Of a stretch of DNA of 64,000 nt, positions 53,866-63,424 are shown piece after piece. Within the stretch, counting starts at the first letter, position 1; each line of letters begins with the position of its first letter. The DNA comes from an uncultured Bacteroidota bacterium (GTDB lineage Bacteria; Bacteroidota; Bacteroidia; Flavobacteriales; Flavobacteriaceae). A program made the translations under genes and the position numbers. The notes below the pieces were generated by a model. That model did no database searches. It had not been told where the DNA came from and was given only the letters and a program-made list of their open reading frames with translations. Location of the stretch: positions 180,205 through 244,204 of the forward strand of contig CACKBL010000001.1 in assembly GCA_902598305.1 (NCBI GenBank), in the 5' to 3' direction.

Positions 53866-55107
53866 ATGGAAAACACAGCTTTATTTACAGCAAACAATGT
53901 ATGGATGATGATTTGTACAGGACTAGTATTTTTTATGCATTTAGGTTTCTCGTTTCTAGAGATTGGATTAACTAGGCAAAAAAATACTGTAAACATTTTA
54001 TTTAAAAACTTTTTTGTAATAACAATTGGTTTGTTATTATATATGTTAGGCGGTTTCAACCTCATGTACCCTGGATTTGAAGAAGGCTCAGCGGGTATTT
54101 TCAAATTCGCAGGTTTCGGTATTGGTGCTCCTGAAGGAGGAATGACACCTGGATACGCTGATGGTGGTTATACTTGGTGGACGGACTTTCTTTTTCAAGG
54201 GATGTTCGCAGCAACTGCTGCAACAATAGTTTCTGGAGCAGTAGCTGAGAGAATAAAATTAGGTGCTTTTATGCTCTTCACAATTTTCTATGTAGGTTTG
54301 ATTTACCCTATTATCGGATCATGGAAATGGGGAGGCGGATTTTTAGATGCAATGGGATTTTATGATTTTGCGGGTTCTACCCTAGTACACTCAGTTGGTG
54401 GATGGGGTGCACTTGTAGTAGTCTATTTCCTAGGTGCAAGAATAGGTAAATTTGGTGATGATGGAAAGCCAAGGGCTATTCCTGGACATAACTTACCACT
54501 TTCCGCTGCCGGTGTTTTGATTCTTTGGCTTGGGTGGTTTGGATTTAACGGAGGATCCGTTTTATCGGCCGACCCAGAATTAACATCGTTGACACTGGTC
54601 ACAACATGTATTGCTGCGGCTGCAGGTGGAGTTTCTGCTGCGATTTTTTCAAATATTCTTTACAAGACATACGACTTAACTATGTTTATGAATGGTGTTC
54701 TGGGCGGACTAGTTGGGATTACAGCGGGTGCAGACCAGATGAGTCCCACAGATGCTACTCTTATAGGTCTAATAGCGGGAATAATTCTTCCACTTGGTGT
54801 GTCATTAATTGATAAATTAAAATTAGATGACCCTGTAGGAGCTATCGCTGTACACCTAATTTGTGGAATATGGGGAACATTAGCTGTTGGAATTTTTGGA
54901 GCAATGGCAGGTGTAGATCAATTCATAACACAATTAATTGGCGTTGGCGTCATTGGTGCATTTAGCGTTGTAAGTGCAGCTATTATAATATATGCAATAA
55001 AAGCAATATCTGGAATCAGGGTAAGCGAAGAAGAAGAATTGAAAGGTCTCGACTTATCTGAACACTCTATGGGTGCTTATGCAGATTTTAGTGTAGATCA
55101 AAAATAA
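53866..55107 (+). CDS. amt: ammonium transporter
   Basis: AGSTLVHSVGGWGALVVVYFLGAR, WFGFNGGS, HLICGIWGTLAVGIFG. Confidence 0.95.
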   Translation: MENTALFTANNVWMMICTGLVFFMHLGFSFLEIGLTRQKNTVNILFKNFFVITIGLLLYMLGGFNLMYPGFEEGSAGIFKFAGFGIGAPEGGMTPGYADGGYTWWTDFLFQGMFAATAATIVSGAVAERIKLGAFMLFTIFYVGLIYPIIGSWKWGGGFLDAMGFYDFAGSTLVHSVGGWGALVVVYFLGARIGKFGDDGKPRAIPGHNLPLSAAGVLILWLGWFGFNGGSVLSADPELTSLTLVTTCIAAAAGGVSAAIFSNILYKTYDLTMFMNGVLGGLVGITAGADQMSPTDATLIGLIAGIILPLGVSLIDKLKLDDPVGAIAVHLICGIWGTLAVGIFGAMAGVDQFITQLIGVGVIGAFSVVSAAIIIYAIKAISGIRVSEEEELKGLDLSEHSMGAYADFSVDQK

Positions 55108-55132
55108 ATATTAACCTTTAATTATTATAAAA

Positions 55133-56143
55133 ATGAAAAATATTAAATACTTATTATATTCAGTTCTTACGTTTGTTTCTTTTTCAATAAATGCACAAGA
55201 AGAGACAACTGAAGAAGAACCAACTTTTTCTGTTGCAGGGTCTATTGATACCTATTTCAGAAGTGCTGATTATGCGCCTGGAACATCGTTTGCAAATAAA
55301 CCGGGTTTTGCGCTCGGTATGGCAAATGTTATACTTTCTTATGAAGGAGAAAAGTCAGGTTTTGTAGCTGATTTTGTATACGGACCAAGAGGAGTTGAAG
55401 CTGTTTTCAATTCAAGCGGTTCCTCAAATATTGTAAACCAATTATACGCTTATTTAAATGTTAGTGATAATTTCACCCTAACTTTAGGTAACTGGAATAC
55501 TTTCTTAGGTTATGAGGTGATTTCTCCTACGGGTAATTTCAATTATTCTACTTCATACATGTTTTCTTACGGACCTTTTTCACATACGGGAATCAAAGCT
55601 GATTTTACTCTTAGTGAAAAAACTTCATTGATGCTTGCTGTTATGAATCAAACTGATTTTACAGAAGGTAACTTTGACAGTGTACTTACAGGAATTCCTT
55701 TTGATGCATACATGTTCGGGGCACAACTTGGGATTTCAGGTCAGTATTTAAATTTACTGGCAGGTGACGGTTATACACAAATTGATTTTACTGGAGGTTT
55801 TGATCTTAGTGATTCTTTTTTCTTAGGAATAAATGCGACTTCTGCCGATATGGATGATGCTGGAAAATTCTCAGGTGTAGCACTATACCCACAGCTCGCA
55901 CTAAGTGATACTTTTACACTCGGTTTGAGAGGTGAAATTTTTAATGATGATAGTGGTATTTTAGGTGGAGGTGATCAAGATAATACTTCTTTTACAATCA
56001 CCGGAAGTTTTACATCTGGCAACTTAACTATCAAACCAGAAATTAGAGTTGATTCAGCATCAGCTGAAATTTATTCTAAATCATTAACGGATTATACAGA
56101 TAATTTAGCCTCATTTGTTCTTGCGGCTATCTATGCATTTTAG
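55133..56143 (+). CDS. outer-membrane beta-barrel porin (PF07642/BBP2-like)
   Basis: Signal peptide; alternating beta-strand pattern; SIDTYFRS, LYAYLNVSDNFTLTLGNWNTFLGYEVISPTGNFNYSTSYMFSYGPFSHTG; C-terminal Phe. Confidence 0.85.
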   Translation: MKNIKYLLYSVLTFVSFSINAQEETTEEEPTFSVAGSIDTYFRSADYAPGTSFANKPGFALGMANVILSYEGEKSGFVADFVYGPRGVEAVFNSSGSSNIVNQLYAYLNVSDNFTLTLGNWNTFLGYEVISPTGNFNYSTSYMFSYGPFSHTGIKADFTLSEKTSLMLAVMNQTDFTEGNFDSVLTGIPFDAYMFGAQLGISGQYLNLLAGDGYTQIDFTGGFDLSDSFFLGINATSADMDDAGKFSGVALYPQLALSDTFTLGLRGEIFNDDSGILGGGDQDNTSFTITGSFTSGNLTIKPEIRVDSASAEIYSKSLTDYTDNLASFVLAAIYAF

Positions 56144-56164
56144 TGTTTGATTAATTGTTTGGTT

Positions 56165-56207
56165 TCCCCTCCTTTGCAGATATTTTGTTTTGCTCTGGGG
56201 GGGTTTT
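56165..56207 (+). terminator. possible intrinsic terminator after the amt-porin genes
   Basis: CCCCTCC...GGGGGGG imperfect stem followed by TTTT in an otherwise AT-rich intergenic gap; the loop is long. Confidence 0.4.
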
Positions 56208-56212
56208 AAATT

Positions 56213-57040
56213 TCAAATGATCTGTTTGTTTTTTAGTATTAACTCCATCCTCACTTGAAGATTTTTTGCTTCTGCTGCTGCCTTTTCAGCAAAATCCCCC
56301 TTATTTGACGCGTAGATAATTGCCCTTGAGGAATTAACTAAAATCCCAATATTTTTATTTAATCCCAAAGTCGAAACCTCTTCTAAACTACCACCTTGTT
56401 TACCTACCCCTGGAATAAGTAGGAAGGAGTTAGGGATTAATTTTCTAACATTTTCTAAATGAATAGCTTTAGTTGCCCCTATAACATACATCATATTTTC
56501 ATTTCCACCCCATTTTTTGGATTCAACTATTACATGTTCGTAAACCTTTTTACCTTCCGATGAAATAAATTGAAAATCCTCAGCTCCAGAATTTGAAGTA
56601 AGTGCTAATATAATTGTGTGCCTGTTCTCAAAACTCAAAAAAGGTTCAATAGAGTCTCTACCCATGTAAGGAGAAACAGTAATTGAGTCAAAACCAAATT
56701 TTTCAAAAAAAGCTTTGGCATATCTACTTGAAGAATTTCCAATGTCTCCCCTTTTGGCGTCCGCGATAGTAAAAACATGAGGGTACTGTGTATTAACATA
56801 TTTAATTAGCTTTTCAAGTGAAACTAAACCGTCAATTCCATAAGCTTCAAAAAAAGCAATATTGAATTTAAATGCAACAGCGAATTTTACAGTAGAGTCA
56901 ATTATTGATTTTGAGAAAGTGTATATAGGGTCTTTTTGATTTCTAATATGTCCTGGAATCTTTTCTAAATCAGGGTCTATACCAACACATAAGTATGATT
57001 TTTTTAATTTGATTTGCTCAATTAGACTACTTAGCTTCAT
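56213..57040 (-). CDS. pyrF: orotidine-5'-phosphate decarboxylase (PyrF type 2)
   Basis: [48 protein letters not shown]. Confidence 0.94.
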   Translation of the reverse strand: MKLSSLIEQIKLKKSYLCVGIDPDLEKIPGHIRNQKDPIYTFSKSIIDSTVKFAVAFKFNIAFFEAYGIDGLVSLEKLIKYVNTQYPHVFTIADAKRGDIGNSSSRYAKAFFEKFGFDSITVSPYMGRDSIEPFLSFENRHTIILALTSNSGAEDFQFISSEGKKVYEHVIVESKKWGGNENMMYVIGATKAIHLENVRKLIPNSFLLIPGVGKQGGSLEEVSTLGLNKNIGILVNSSRAIIYASNKGDFAEKAAAEAKNLQVRMELILKNKQII

Positions 57041-58119
57041 GTTTTAAAGACCTCTCCAGCTTTTTTAAGTTTTTCTGTGTTTTGATAAAGTTTTAATTCT
57101 TCAATAAGTTTATCTATCCCGCCATTAACTATATTTTGTAAATCATAAAGTGTAAGTCCTATTCTGTGATCAGTTACTCTTCCTTGAGGATAATTGTAAG
57201 TTCTAATTTTAGCTGATCTGTCTCCAGAAGAAACAAGACTATTTCTTTTTTCAGAGTCAGCTTCCATTTTTTTAGAAAGTTCTAATTCATAAAGTCTAGA
57301 TCTTAAAACTTTAAGTGCCTTTTCTTTATTCTTATGTTGAGATTTTTGATCTTGACATTGAGCTATTATACCTGTAGGCTCATGAGTCAAACGAACTGCG
57401 GAATAGGTTGTATTTACCGACTGTCCTCCCGGTCCAGACGAACAAAAATAATCCACTCTAACTTCGTTCATATCTATTTTTATATCAAACTCCTCCGCTT
57501 CTGGAAGCACCATTACTGTTGCAGCTGAGGTATGAACTCTACCCTGAGTTTCTGTTTGAGGTACACGTTGAACTCTATGAACACCAGATTCAAATTTTAA
57601 AAAACTATAAACGTCCTCACCAGAAATTTCAAATATTATCTCCTTAAAACCTCCTGCGGTCCCCTCACTAATATCGACTGTGCTTGTAGACCATCCTCTA
57701 TCCAAACAATATTTAGTATACATTCTAAATAAATCCCCAGCAAAGATACTAGCCTCGTCTCCACCAGTACCAGCTCTTATTTCGACTACAACATTTTTAG
57801 AATCATCTGGATCTTTTGGTATAAGAAGGATTTTTAATTCCTCTTCGAGCTTTGGTATTAAGTTACGAGATTCTTCAAGTTGCTTTTTTGCCATATCCTG
57901 AATTTCAGGATCAGATTCATCTTTTATTAAATCAAGGGCTTCTGATTCATTTGATAGAGTTAATTCGTAAGTCTTAAATTTCTCAATTATTTTATTTAAC
58001 TCTTTATATTCTTTACTTAAATCAATATATTTCTTTCTATCTGATACAATATCTGGACTAGATATTAGTTCCGAAACCTCATTGAATCTGTTTTTTATAA
58101 CATCGAATTTGTCGAGCAT
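57037..58119 (-). CDS. prfA: peptide chain release factor 1
   Basis: [60 protein letters not shown]. Confidence 0.95.
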   Translation of the reverse strand: MLDKFDVIKNRFNEVSELISSPDIVSDRKKYIDLSKEYKELNKIIEKFKTYELTLSNESEALDLIKDESDPEIQDMAKKQLEESRNLIPKLEEELKILLIPKDPDDSKNVVVEIRAGTGGDEASIFAGDLFRMYTKYCLDRGWSTSTVDISEGTAGGFKEIIFEISGEDVYSFLKFESGVHRVQRVPQTETQGRVHTSAATVMVLPEAEEFDIKIDMNEVRVDYFCSSGPGGQSVNTTYSAVRLTHEPTGIIAQCQDQKSQHKNKEKALKVLRSRLYELELSKKMEADSEKRNSLVSSGDRSAKIRTYNYPQGRVTDHRIGLTLYDLQNIVNGGIDKLIEELKLYQNTEKLKKAGEVFKT

Positions 58120-58158
58120 TTAATTTAAGTTGAATAAATGCAAATTTACTTATAAATT

Positions 58159-58710
58159 CTAATTATCAATTTTATTGAAGATTAATTGATATTTAACAAA
58201 AATCTCTTTATCAATACTTCTCATCATAAAAGTTGGCAATTTAACCTTATGGTCTACAAGGGATACGTTAAATTCTCCACTTAAAACTAATTTTTTATTT
58301 GTCTTTTTTATTTCAGAAGTTATATTTAAATCTCGTGAGATTCCGTGGAAATTGAGGTTGCCTAAAAATGAAATTTCATCCTTACCTAGAGAAATTTTAT
58401 TAGAGTAATATTCAATCTTAGGAAATTTGATAACTTCCAAAATCTCCAACATGTTTGAATCTCTATTACCATTTCCACTGTCAAAATCTTTCACAAACAT
58501 TGCTAAAGCTATTTGTTTAAAATTTTTTTCCTCAAGGTTTTCTATAATAACACCTCTAATTCTTTCATTTTTACCTGACCAACTATGAAGAAAATGTTCT
58601 CCGTCATAACTTATAAATGACTCATTAATATCTAAAGACCATTTAATGGTCTGAGAAAAAATTTGATTTGTAACTAAAAATAAAGAGAATATTAAAAGGT
58701 ATCTAGTCAT
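58159..58710 (-). CDS. YceI family protein
   Basis: Secreted lipocalin-like protein: MLEILEVIKFPKIEYYSNKISLGKDEISFLGNLNFHGISRDLNITSEIK. Confidence 0.82.
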   Translation of the reverse strand: MTRYLLIFSLFLVTNQIFSQTIKWSLDINESFISYDGEHFLHSWSGKNERIRGVIIENLEEKNFKQIALAMFVKDFDSGNGNRDSNMLEILEVIKFPKIEYYSNKISLGKDEISFLGNLNFHGISRDLNITSEIKKTNKKLVLSGEFNVSLVDHKVKLPTFMMRSIDKEIFVKYQLIFNKIDN

Positions 58711-59325
58711 TTATTTAAATTTAAAAACCACAACGGCGGCAAAGTAGCTGGCAAAAGTTGTGTAGGCTGAATATTTGTGAAAATCTGTATTTTTTTTTGA
58801 AAAATAGTTTGTAGCCATCATACCCGAGAAGTGAATGGTTGCTAAAATTTTATGAGCTTTTATTGAATTAAATCCTTCGACTTTTCTGTTAATTAAGGGT
58901 GGTGGAGCAAATAATGATAGACCTGCACCAGTGAAATAGGATGCTGTAACAATATTACCTACAGTTTTGTGAGTATTATAAAGATCTCTTTCCCAGTTAT
59001 TGTAGAGTTTACCACCTAATATACCTTGAGTAATCATACCTGCAAGGGTTAAATAACCTATGATTTGATGAGATTTTAACATTATTTTTCTAAGTTTTAA
59101 TTCTTTAACTCTTTGTTCTTTGTTCAGCTTTGATATTCCTGTTTTTCTAAATATTCCATTTTTACCCCACAAAATGGATTGTGTAAAAACCATTCTTTCA
59201 GGCAGTAACTTTTCGCTCTCTTGGATTTCCTTTTTATCAAAAAGAGATTCTAATAAAAGTTTGTCCTCCTGCCCATGCAGACTTAGAAAAATAAAAAAAG
59301 TAAAAATGATTATTTTTTCTTTCAA
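58711..59325 (-). CDS. cytochrome b561-like membrane protein
   Basis: Signal peptide and about four TM segments with regularly placed His (LKSHQIIGYLTLAG, YNTHKTVGN, IKAHKILATIHFSGM, FHKYSAYTTF). Confidence 0.55.
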   Translation of the reverse strand: MKEKIIIFTFFIFLSLHGQEDKLLLESLFDKKEIQESEKLLPERMVFTQSILWGKNGIFRKTGISKLNKEQRVKELKLRKIMLKSHQIIGYLTLAGMITQGILGGKLYNNWERDLYNTHKTVGNIVTASYFTGAGLSLFAPPPLINRKVEGFNSIKAHKILATIHFSGMMATNYFSKKNTDFHKYSAYTTFASYFAAVVVFKFK

Positions 59326-59336
59326 TCTAAATAAAA

Positions 59337-60506
59337 TTAATAAACAAATGTGCCCTCTTTAGTTTGTATTGTAAGTGACTTTTGACTTGCATTCTCAACT
59401 CTTCCGATAATTTGAGCATCGATATTAAAACTCTTTGCAATATCAATTATTTTAACTGCATCATAATCATTTGTGTATAATTCTAACCTATGACCCATAT
59501 TGAAAACCTTATACATTTCTTTCCAGTCAGATTTTGATTCACTTTGGATCAATTTGAATAACGGAGGTGTAGGAAACAAATTATCTTTAATCACGTGTAG
59601 TTTATCAATAAAGTGTAAGGTTTTAGTTTGCCCACCTCCAGTACAATGAACCATACCATTAATTTTGGATCTTCCAATTTCAGAAAATATCTTTTTTACA
59701 ACAGGGGAATAAGTTCTAGTAGGAGATAAAACTAAAGTTCCGATGTCTAAATGGATATTTTCTAATTTATCTAAAAGTTTTTTACTGCCAGAATATATAA
59801 GATTTTTAGAAATATTATTATCATAGGTTTCAGGAAATTTTTCTCCAATAGATGAATGAAAAATATCATGTCTAGCTGAAGTTAAACCATTACTTCCAAT
59901 ACCACTGTTGTAATTTTTCTCATAAATGCTTTTTCCAAAAGAAGCTAAACCAACTATGACATTTCCACCGCAAATATTAGCATTATCAATAACTTCAGAT
60001 TTTTTTAATCTGGTTATTACGGTCGAGTCCACAATAATTGTTTTAACAATATCTCCTACATCCGCGGTTTCACCTCCTGTACTATAAATGTTGACTCCAT
60101 ATTCTCCAAATTCTTTTATAAGCTCCTCTGTGCCGTTAATAATTGAAGAAATCACATCACCTGATATTAATTTTTTATTTCTACCAATTGTAGAAGAATA
60201 CATTATATTGTCGGTAGCTCCCACACACAAAAGATCATCTATATTCATTACTAGAGCATCTTGAGCAATTCCTTTCCAAACATCTAAATTTCCTGTTTCT
60301 CTCCAATAAGCATAAGCTAGTGAAGATTTTGTACCAGCTCCATCTGAATGCATCACTAGACAATAATCATCACTATTTGATAAATAATCAGGTACGATTT
60401 TACAAAATGCACGCGGAAATAAACCCTTGTCAATATTTTTTATAGAATCATGAACATCTGTTTTATCGGCCGAAACACCTCTAGATTCATATCTGTCTTT
60501 TGTCAT
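59337..60506 (-). CDS. purM: AIR synthase related protein / phosphoribosylformylglycinamidine cyclo-ligase
   Basis: HSDGAGTKSSLAYAYWRETG, DDLLCVGATDNIMYSSTIGRNK, GGETADVGDIVKTIIVDST. Confidence 0.85.
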   Translation of the reverse strand: MTKDRYESRGVSADKTDVHDSIKNIDKGLFPRAFCKIVPDYLSNSDDYCLVMHSDGAGTKSSLAYAYWRETGNLDVWKGIAQDALVMNIDDLLCVGATDNIMYSSTIGRNKKLISGDVISSIINGTEELIKEFGEYGVNIYSTGGETADVGDIVKTIIVDSTVITRLKKSEVIDNANICGGNVIVGLASFGKSIYEKNYNSGIGSNGLTSARHDIFHSSIGEKFPETYDNNISKNLIYSGSKKLLDKLENIHLDIGTLVLSPTRTYSPVVKKIFSEIGRSKINGMVHCTGGGQTKTLHFIDKLHVIKDNLFPTPPLFKLIQSESKSDWKEMYKVFNMGHRLELYTNDYDAVKIIDIAKSFNIDAQIIGRVENASQKSLTIQTKEGTFVY

Positions 60507-60696
60507 TTTTTAACAATCTGAGTTTAGATTAAATGTATAGCATTTTTTTTAATTTTTTTTTTATGATTAAAACAAATTTCAGTGTTATTTTTTGGTATAA
60601 TTATAAAAATAGTTGTGAATTTTTAAAAAATTCGTAATTAATCATCCATGTTGATATCTATAACACTTATTAACAACAAGTTGGAATTCTAAATTA

Positions 60697-60704
60697 TACA
60701 TTTG
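60697..60704 (+). promoter_or_regulatory. candidate Bacteroidota -7 element (TACATTTG) upstream of glutamine synthetase
   Basis: Matches TAnnTTTG about 20 nt before the ATG; no clear -33 element at the expected spacing. Confidence 0.35.
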
Positions 60705-60723
60705 AAATTCAAAATCGAATCTT

Positions 60724-61728
60724 ATGAGTAAAACAAAATTAGAATATATATGGTTGGATGGATATAAACCAACTGCCAACCTAAGAAGTAAAACAAAAAT
60801 AGTTGACAAATTTGGAGGTAAACTAAGTGATTGCCCTATGTGGTCATTTGACGGTAGCTCCACTCAACAAGCTGAAGGTGGTTCTTCGGATTGTCTTCTT
60901 AAACCTGTTGCTGTTTATCCAGATCCAGTTAGAAAAAATGCTTTTTTAGTTATGACAGAAGTTCTTAACGCTGATGGAACTCCTCACGAGTCTAATGGAA
61001 GAGCTACAATCGATGACGATGATAATGATTTCTGGTTTGGTTTTGAGCAGGAGTATTTTTTATGGGATCCGGAAACTAATCTTCCTCTTGGATTTCCAAA
61101 AGACCAGACACCTCAAGGGCAATTTTATTGTTCTGTTGGAGGAAAAAATACTTTTGGAAGAGACGTAATGGATGAACATCTAGATATTTGTCTTGAAGCA
61201 GGAATTAATGTTGAAGGTACAAATGCTGAGGTTGCTGCTGGGCAGTGGGAATTTCAAACCTTCGCTAAAGGTGCTAAACAGGCAGGCGATGAAATGTGGG
61301 TTGCAAGATATCTGCTTGAAAGAACAGCTGAAAGTTATGGCTTGGCTATTGAATACCATCCTAAACCACTTGGAGCTACTGACTGGAATGGTTCTGGAAT
61401 GCATGCAAATTTCTCAAACAACATCTTAAGAACTTGTGGTGATAAAAAAACTTATGAGAAAATATGTGAGGCGTTTAGGCCAGTCGTTAAAGAGCACATT
61501 GATGTATATGGAGCTGATAATGACCAACGTCTTACTGGAGAACACGAAACTCAATCTATAAATGAATTTAGCTACGGTGTTTCTGATAGAGGAGCATCAA
61601 TTAGAATCCCCATTATGACTGTCGAAAACGGATGGAAAGGTTGGCTAGAAGATAGGAGACCGGCATCAAACGGTGATCCATATAAAATTGCAGGTAGAAT
61701 AATTAAAACCGTAAAGGGAGCTATTTGA
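60724..61728 (+). CDS. glutamine synthetase, short eukaryotic/GSII-like type
   Basis: LEYIWLDGYKPTANLRSKTKI, PMWSFDGSSTQQAEGGSSDCLLKPVAVYPDP, GLAIEYHPKPLGATDWNGSGMHANFS. Confidence 0.93.
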   Translation: MSKTKLEYIWLDGYKPTANLRSKTKIVDKFGGKLSDCPMWSFDGSSTQQAEGGSSDCLLKPVAVYPDPVRKNAFLVMTEVLNADGTPHESNGRATIDDDDNDFWFGFEQEYFLWDPETNLPLGFPKDQTPQGQFYCSVGGKNTFGRDVMDEHLDICLEAGINVEGTNAEVAAGQWEFQTFAKGAKQAGDEMWVARYLLERTAESYGLAIEYHPKPLGATDWNGSGMHANFSNNILRTCGDKKTYEKICEAFRPVVKEHIDVYGADNDQRLTGEHETQSINEFSYGVSDRGASIRIPIMTVENGWKGWLEDRRPASNGDPYKIAGRIIKTVKGAI

Positions 61729-61751
61729 TTATTTTATAGTACTATTCGAAT

Positions 61752-61783
61752 AAGCATCCTCTCTGAAGGATGCTTTTTTCTTT
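61752..61783 (+). terminator. intrinsic terminator of the glutamine synthetase gene
   Basis: AAGCATCCT-CTCTGA-AGGATGCTT perfect stem followed by TTTT. Confidence 0.9.
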
Positions 61784-61804
61784 TTTTTATACTTTTGCAA
61801 GAAT

Positions 61805-62377
61805 ATGTTAGAAAATTTATTAAAAGGATTTATAATTATCGTTTTCTTGAACTTTACTCTTATTAGTTGTTCAAAAAGTGAAGAAGAAGAAAAACCTTTG
61901 GGGTATTTGCAAGAAGAGAGTAATATTCCAGATTATGATAATGATCCAATTTATAGTAAGGCAAACCCAAAAAATCTTCCAACCTATTGGGACATATTTG
62001 TTGAATCAGCAGCTCTCTATGGTGTTGATTTATCCGACATAACAGATGTAGAATTTATATCAGAAGATTTAAGTGGTGGTACTGCAGGGAGGGCAATTGG
62101 TTCTTGTCATGACTATGTTAAGATACAGGTTGACGAAACTATTTTTAGAAATCTTACAACAGGGGAACAAATATTTCTGATGTATCATGAACTTGGACAT
62201 GATGTTTTCAATGCTTCACACGATGGCGGAGGTTTAATGGCTCCAAATGTTCGATCAATTGAATATACTCTTTTTCAAAAAGAGGTAGAAGATTTTTTTA
62301 CTGGTGTGGATTACGTGCAGTGGACGGATGAAGAGTGTGAGTTTATTAGGGAACTCTTAAAGACCGAAACTCAATAA
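61805..62377 (+). CDS. lipoprotein with HELGH zinc-binding motif (putative metallopeptidase)
   Basis: Lipobox LISC; LMYHELGHDVFNASHDGGGLM. Confidence 0.7.
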   Translation: MLENLLKGFIIIVFLNFTLISCSKSEEEEKPLGYLQEESNIPDYDNDPIYSKANPKNLPTYWDIFVESAALYGVDLSDITDVEFISEDLSGGTAGRAIGSCHDYVKIQVDETIFRNLTTGEQIFLMYHELGHDVFNASHDGGGLMAPNVRSIEYTLFQKEVEDFFTGVDYVQWTDEECEFIRELLKTETQ

Positions 62378-62386
62378 TTTATATTC

Positions 62387-62866
62387 ATGAATCAAAATAA
62401 ATACAAAAGAAGACATTTTTTAGAAAATGTTTGCCCTCAAGTCGCTCTTGCTATGTTTGGTTTAACTTTAGCTGAAGCTTGCTCAAAAGGTGACGATGAT
62501 TCTGGAATTAATTCAAGTTCAAATGATACAATGACAGGTTACACTGTTAACGGTAATACAGTATCTATTGATTTAGACGACACATCATTTAGCGTTCTTC
62601 AATCTAGAGGATGGATGAATTTTACTCAACAAGGAATGCTATTATTAAAGCTTAGTGATACATCATATAGAGCTTTTACTAATAGCTGTCCTCATGCCGG
62701 ATCAAGAAATGCCTGGTCTTATAATGATACTCAAGAGAGGTTTATTTGCTCTAGCCACAGTAATTCCTACCCTTCGGATTGTACCACCCCTGGATCAACT
62801 GATGATGTATTGGAATGTTATAGTACTAGCTTGATGGGTTCAACATTAACGGTTACAAAATCATAG
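62387..62866 (+). CDS. Rieske (2Fe-2S) domain lipoprotein with Tat-like signal
   Basis: KRRHFLENV twin-arginine motif, lipobox LAEAC, Rieske ligands CPHAG and CSSH. Confidence 0.87.
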   Translation: MNQNKYKRRHFLENVCPQVALAMFGLTLAEACSKGDDDSGINSSSNDTMTGYTVNGNTVSIDLDDTSFSVLQSRGWMNFTQQGMLLLKLSDTSYRAFTNSCPHAGSRNAWSYNDTQERFICSSHSNSYPSDCTTPGSTDDVLECYSTSLMGSTLTVTKS

Positions 62867-63396
62867 CTTACAAATACATACTTAGTTTAATAATTGTAAT
62901 TAGTTTTTTTTCATGTAATTACAGTGATGAAAATTGTACAAGTGTTTACCTTATAAGACACGCCGAGAAAATCAGGACTGACAAAAATGAAAAAAATCCA
63001 TCATTAAACAAAAGTGGTCTTTTAAGAGCTCAAAAATGGTCTGAAATATTTGAAAAAATTGAAATTAACAAGATACTCTCCACAGATACCAAAAGAACAA
63101 TATCTACTGCTATTCCAACATCTGAGGGAAAAAAAATAAAAATTGATATATATAAACCAGAAGATATAAGTTACGAAGCCTTCTTAAAAGAAAATAAAGG
63201 AAAAAAAGTTTTAATTGTTGGTCATAGTAATACAATTCCAGAGACCACTAACATCCTTATAAAAAACAAATTTTACAATCAAATAGAGGATAACAATAAC
63301 AGTAATCTTTATTTCGTAAATATTTGTGATGGAGTAATAAGTCATGAATTACTTTATTACCCTATGGAAGGGCAGATAGCCAAAGATTCTATTTAA
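62863..63396 (+). CDS. histidine phosphatase (phosphoglycerate mutase-like) lipoprotein; apparent ATA start, absent from ORF track
   Basis: Manual translation: (M)AYKYILSLIIVISFFSCNYSDENCTSVYLIRHAEKIRTD...KKVLIVGHSNTIPETTN...; RHAE and GHSN motifs; lipobox; stop TAA at 63394-63396. Confidence 0.75.
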   Translation: MAYKYILSLIIVISFFSCNYSDENCTSVYLIRHAEKIRTDKNEKNPSLNKSGLLRAQKWSEIFEKIEINKILSTDTKRTISTAIPTSEGKKIKIDIYKPEDISYEAFLKENKGKKVLIVGHSNTIPETTNILIKNKFYNQIEDNNNSNLYFVNICDGVISHELLYYPMEGQIAKDSI

Positions 63397-63424
63397 AAGT
63401 ATTTATATTTTTATATTGGTTCTA

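Noticed and set aside
60600-60640. Near-palindrome GAATTTTTAAAAAATTC in the purM/glutamine synthetase gap
   Set aside because: Homopolymer-rich and imperfect; expected by chance in such AT-rich DNA.
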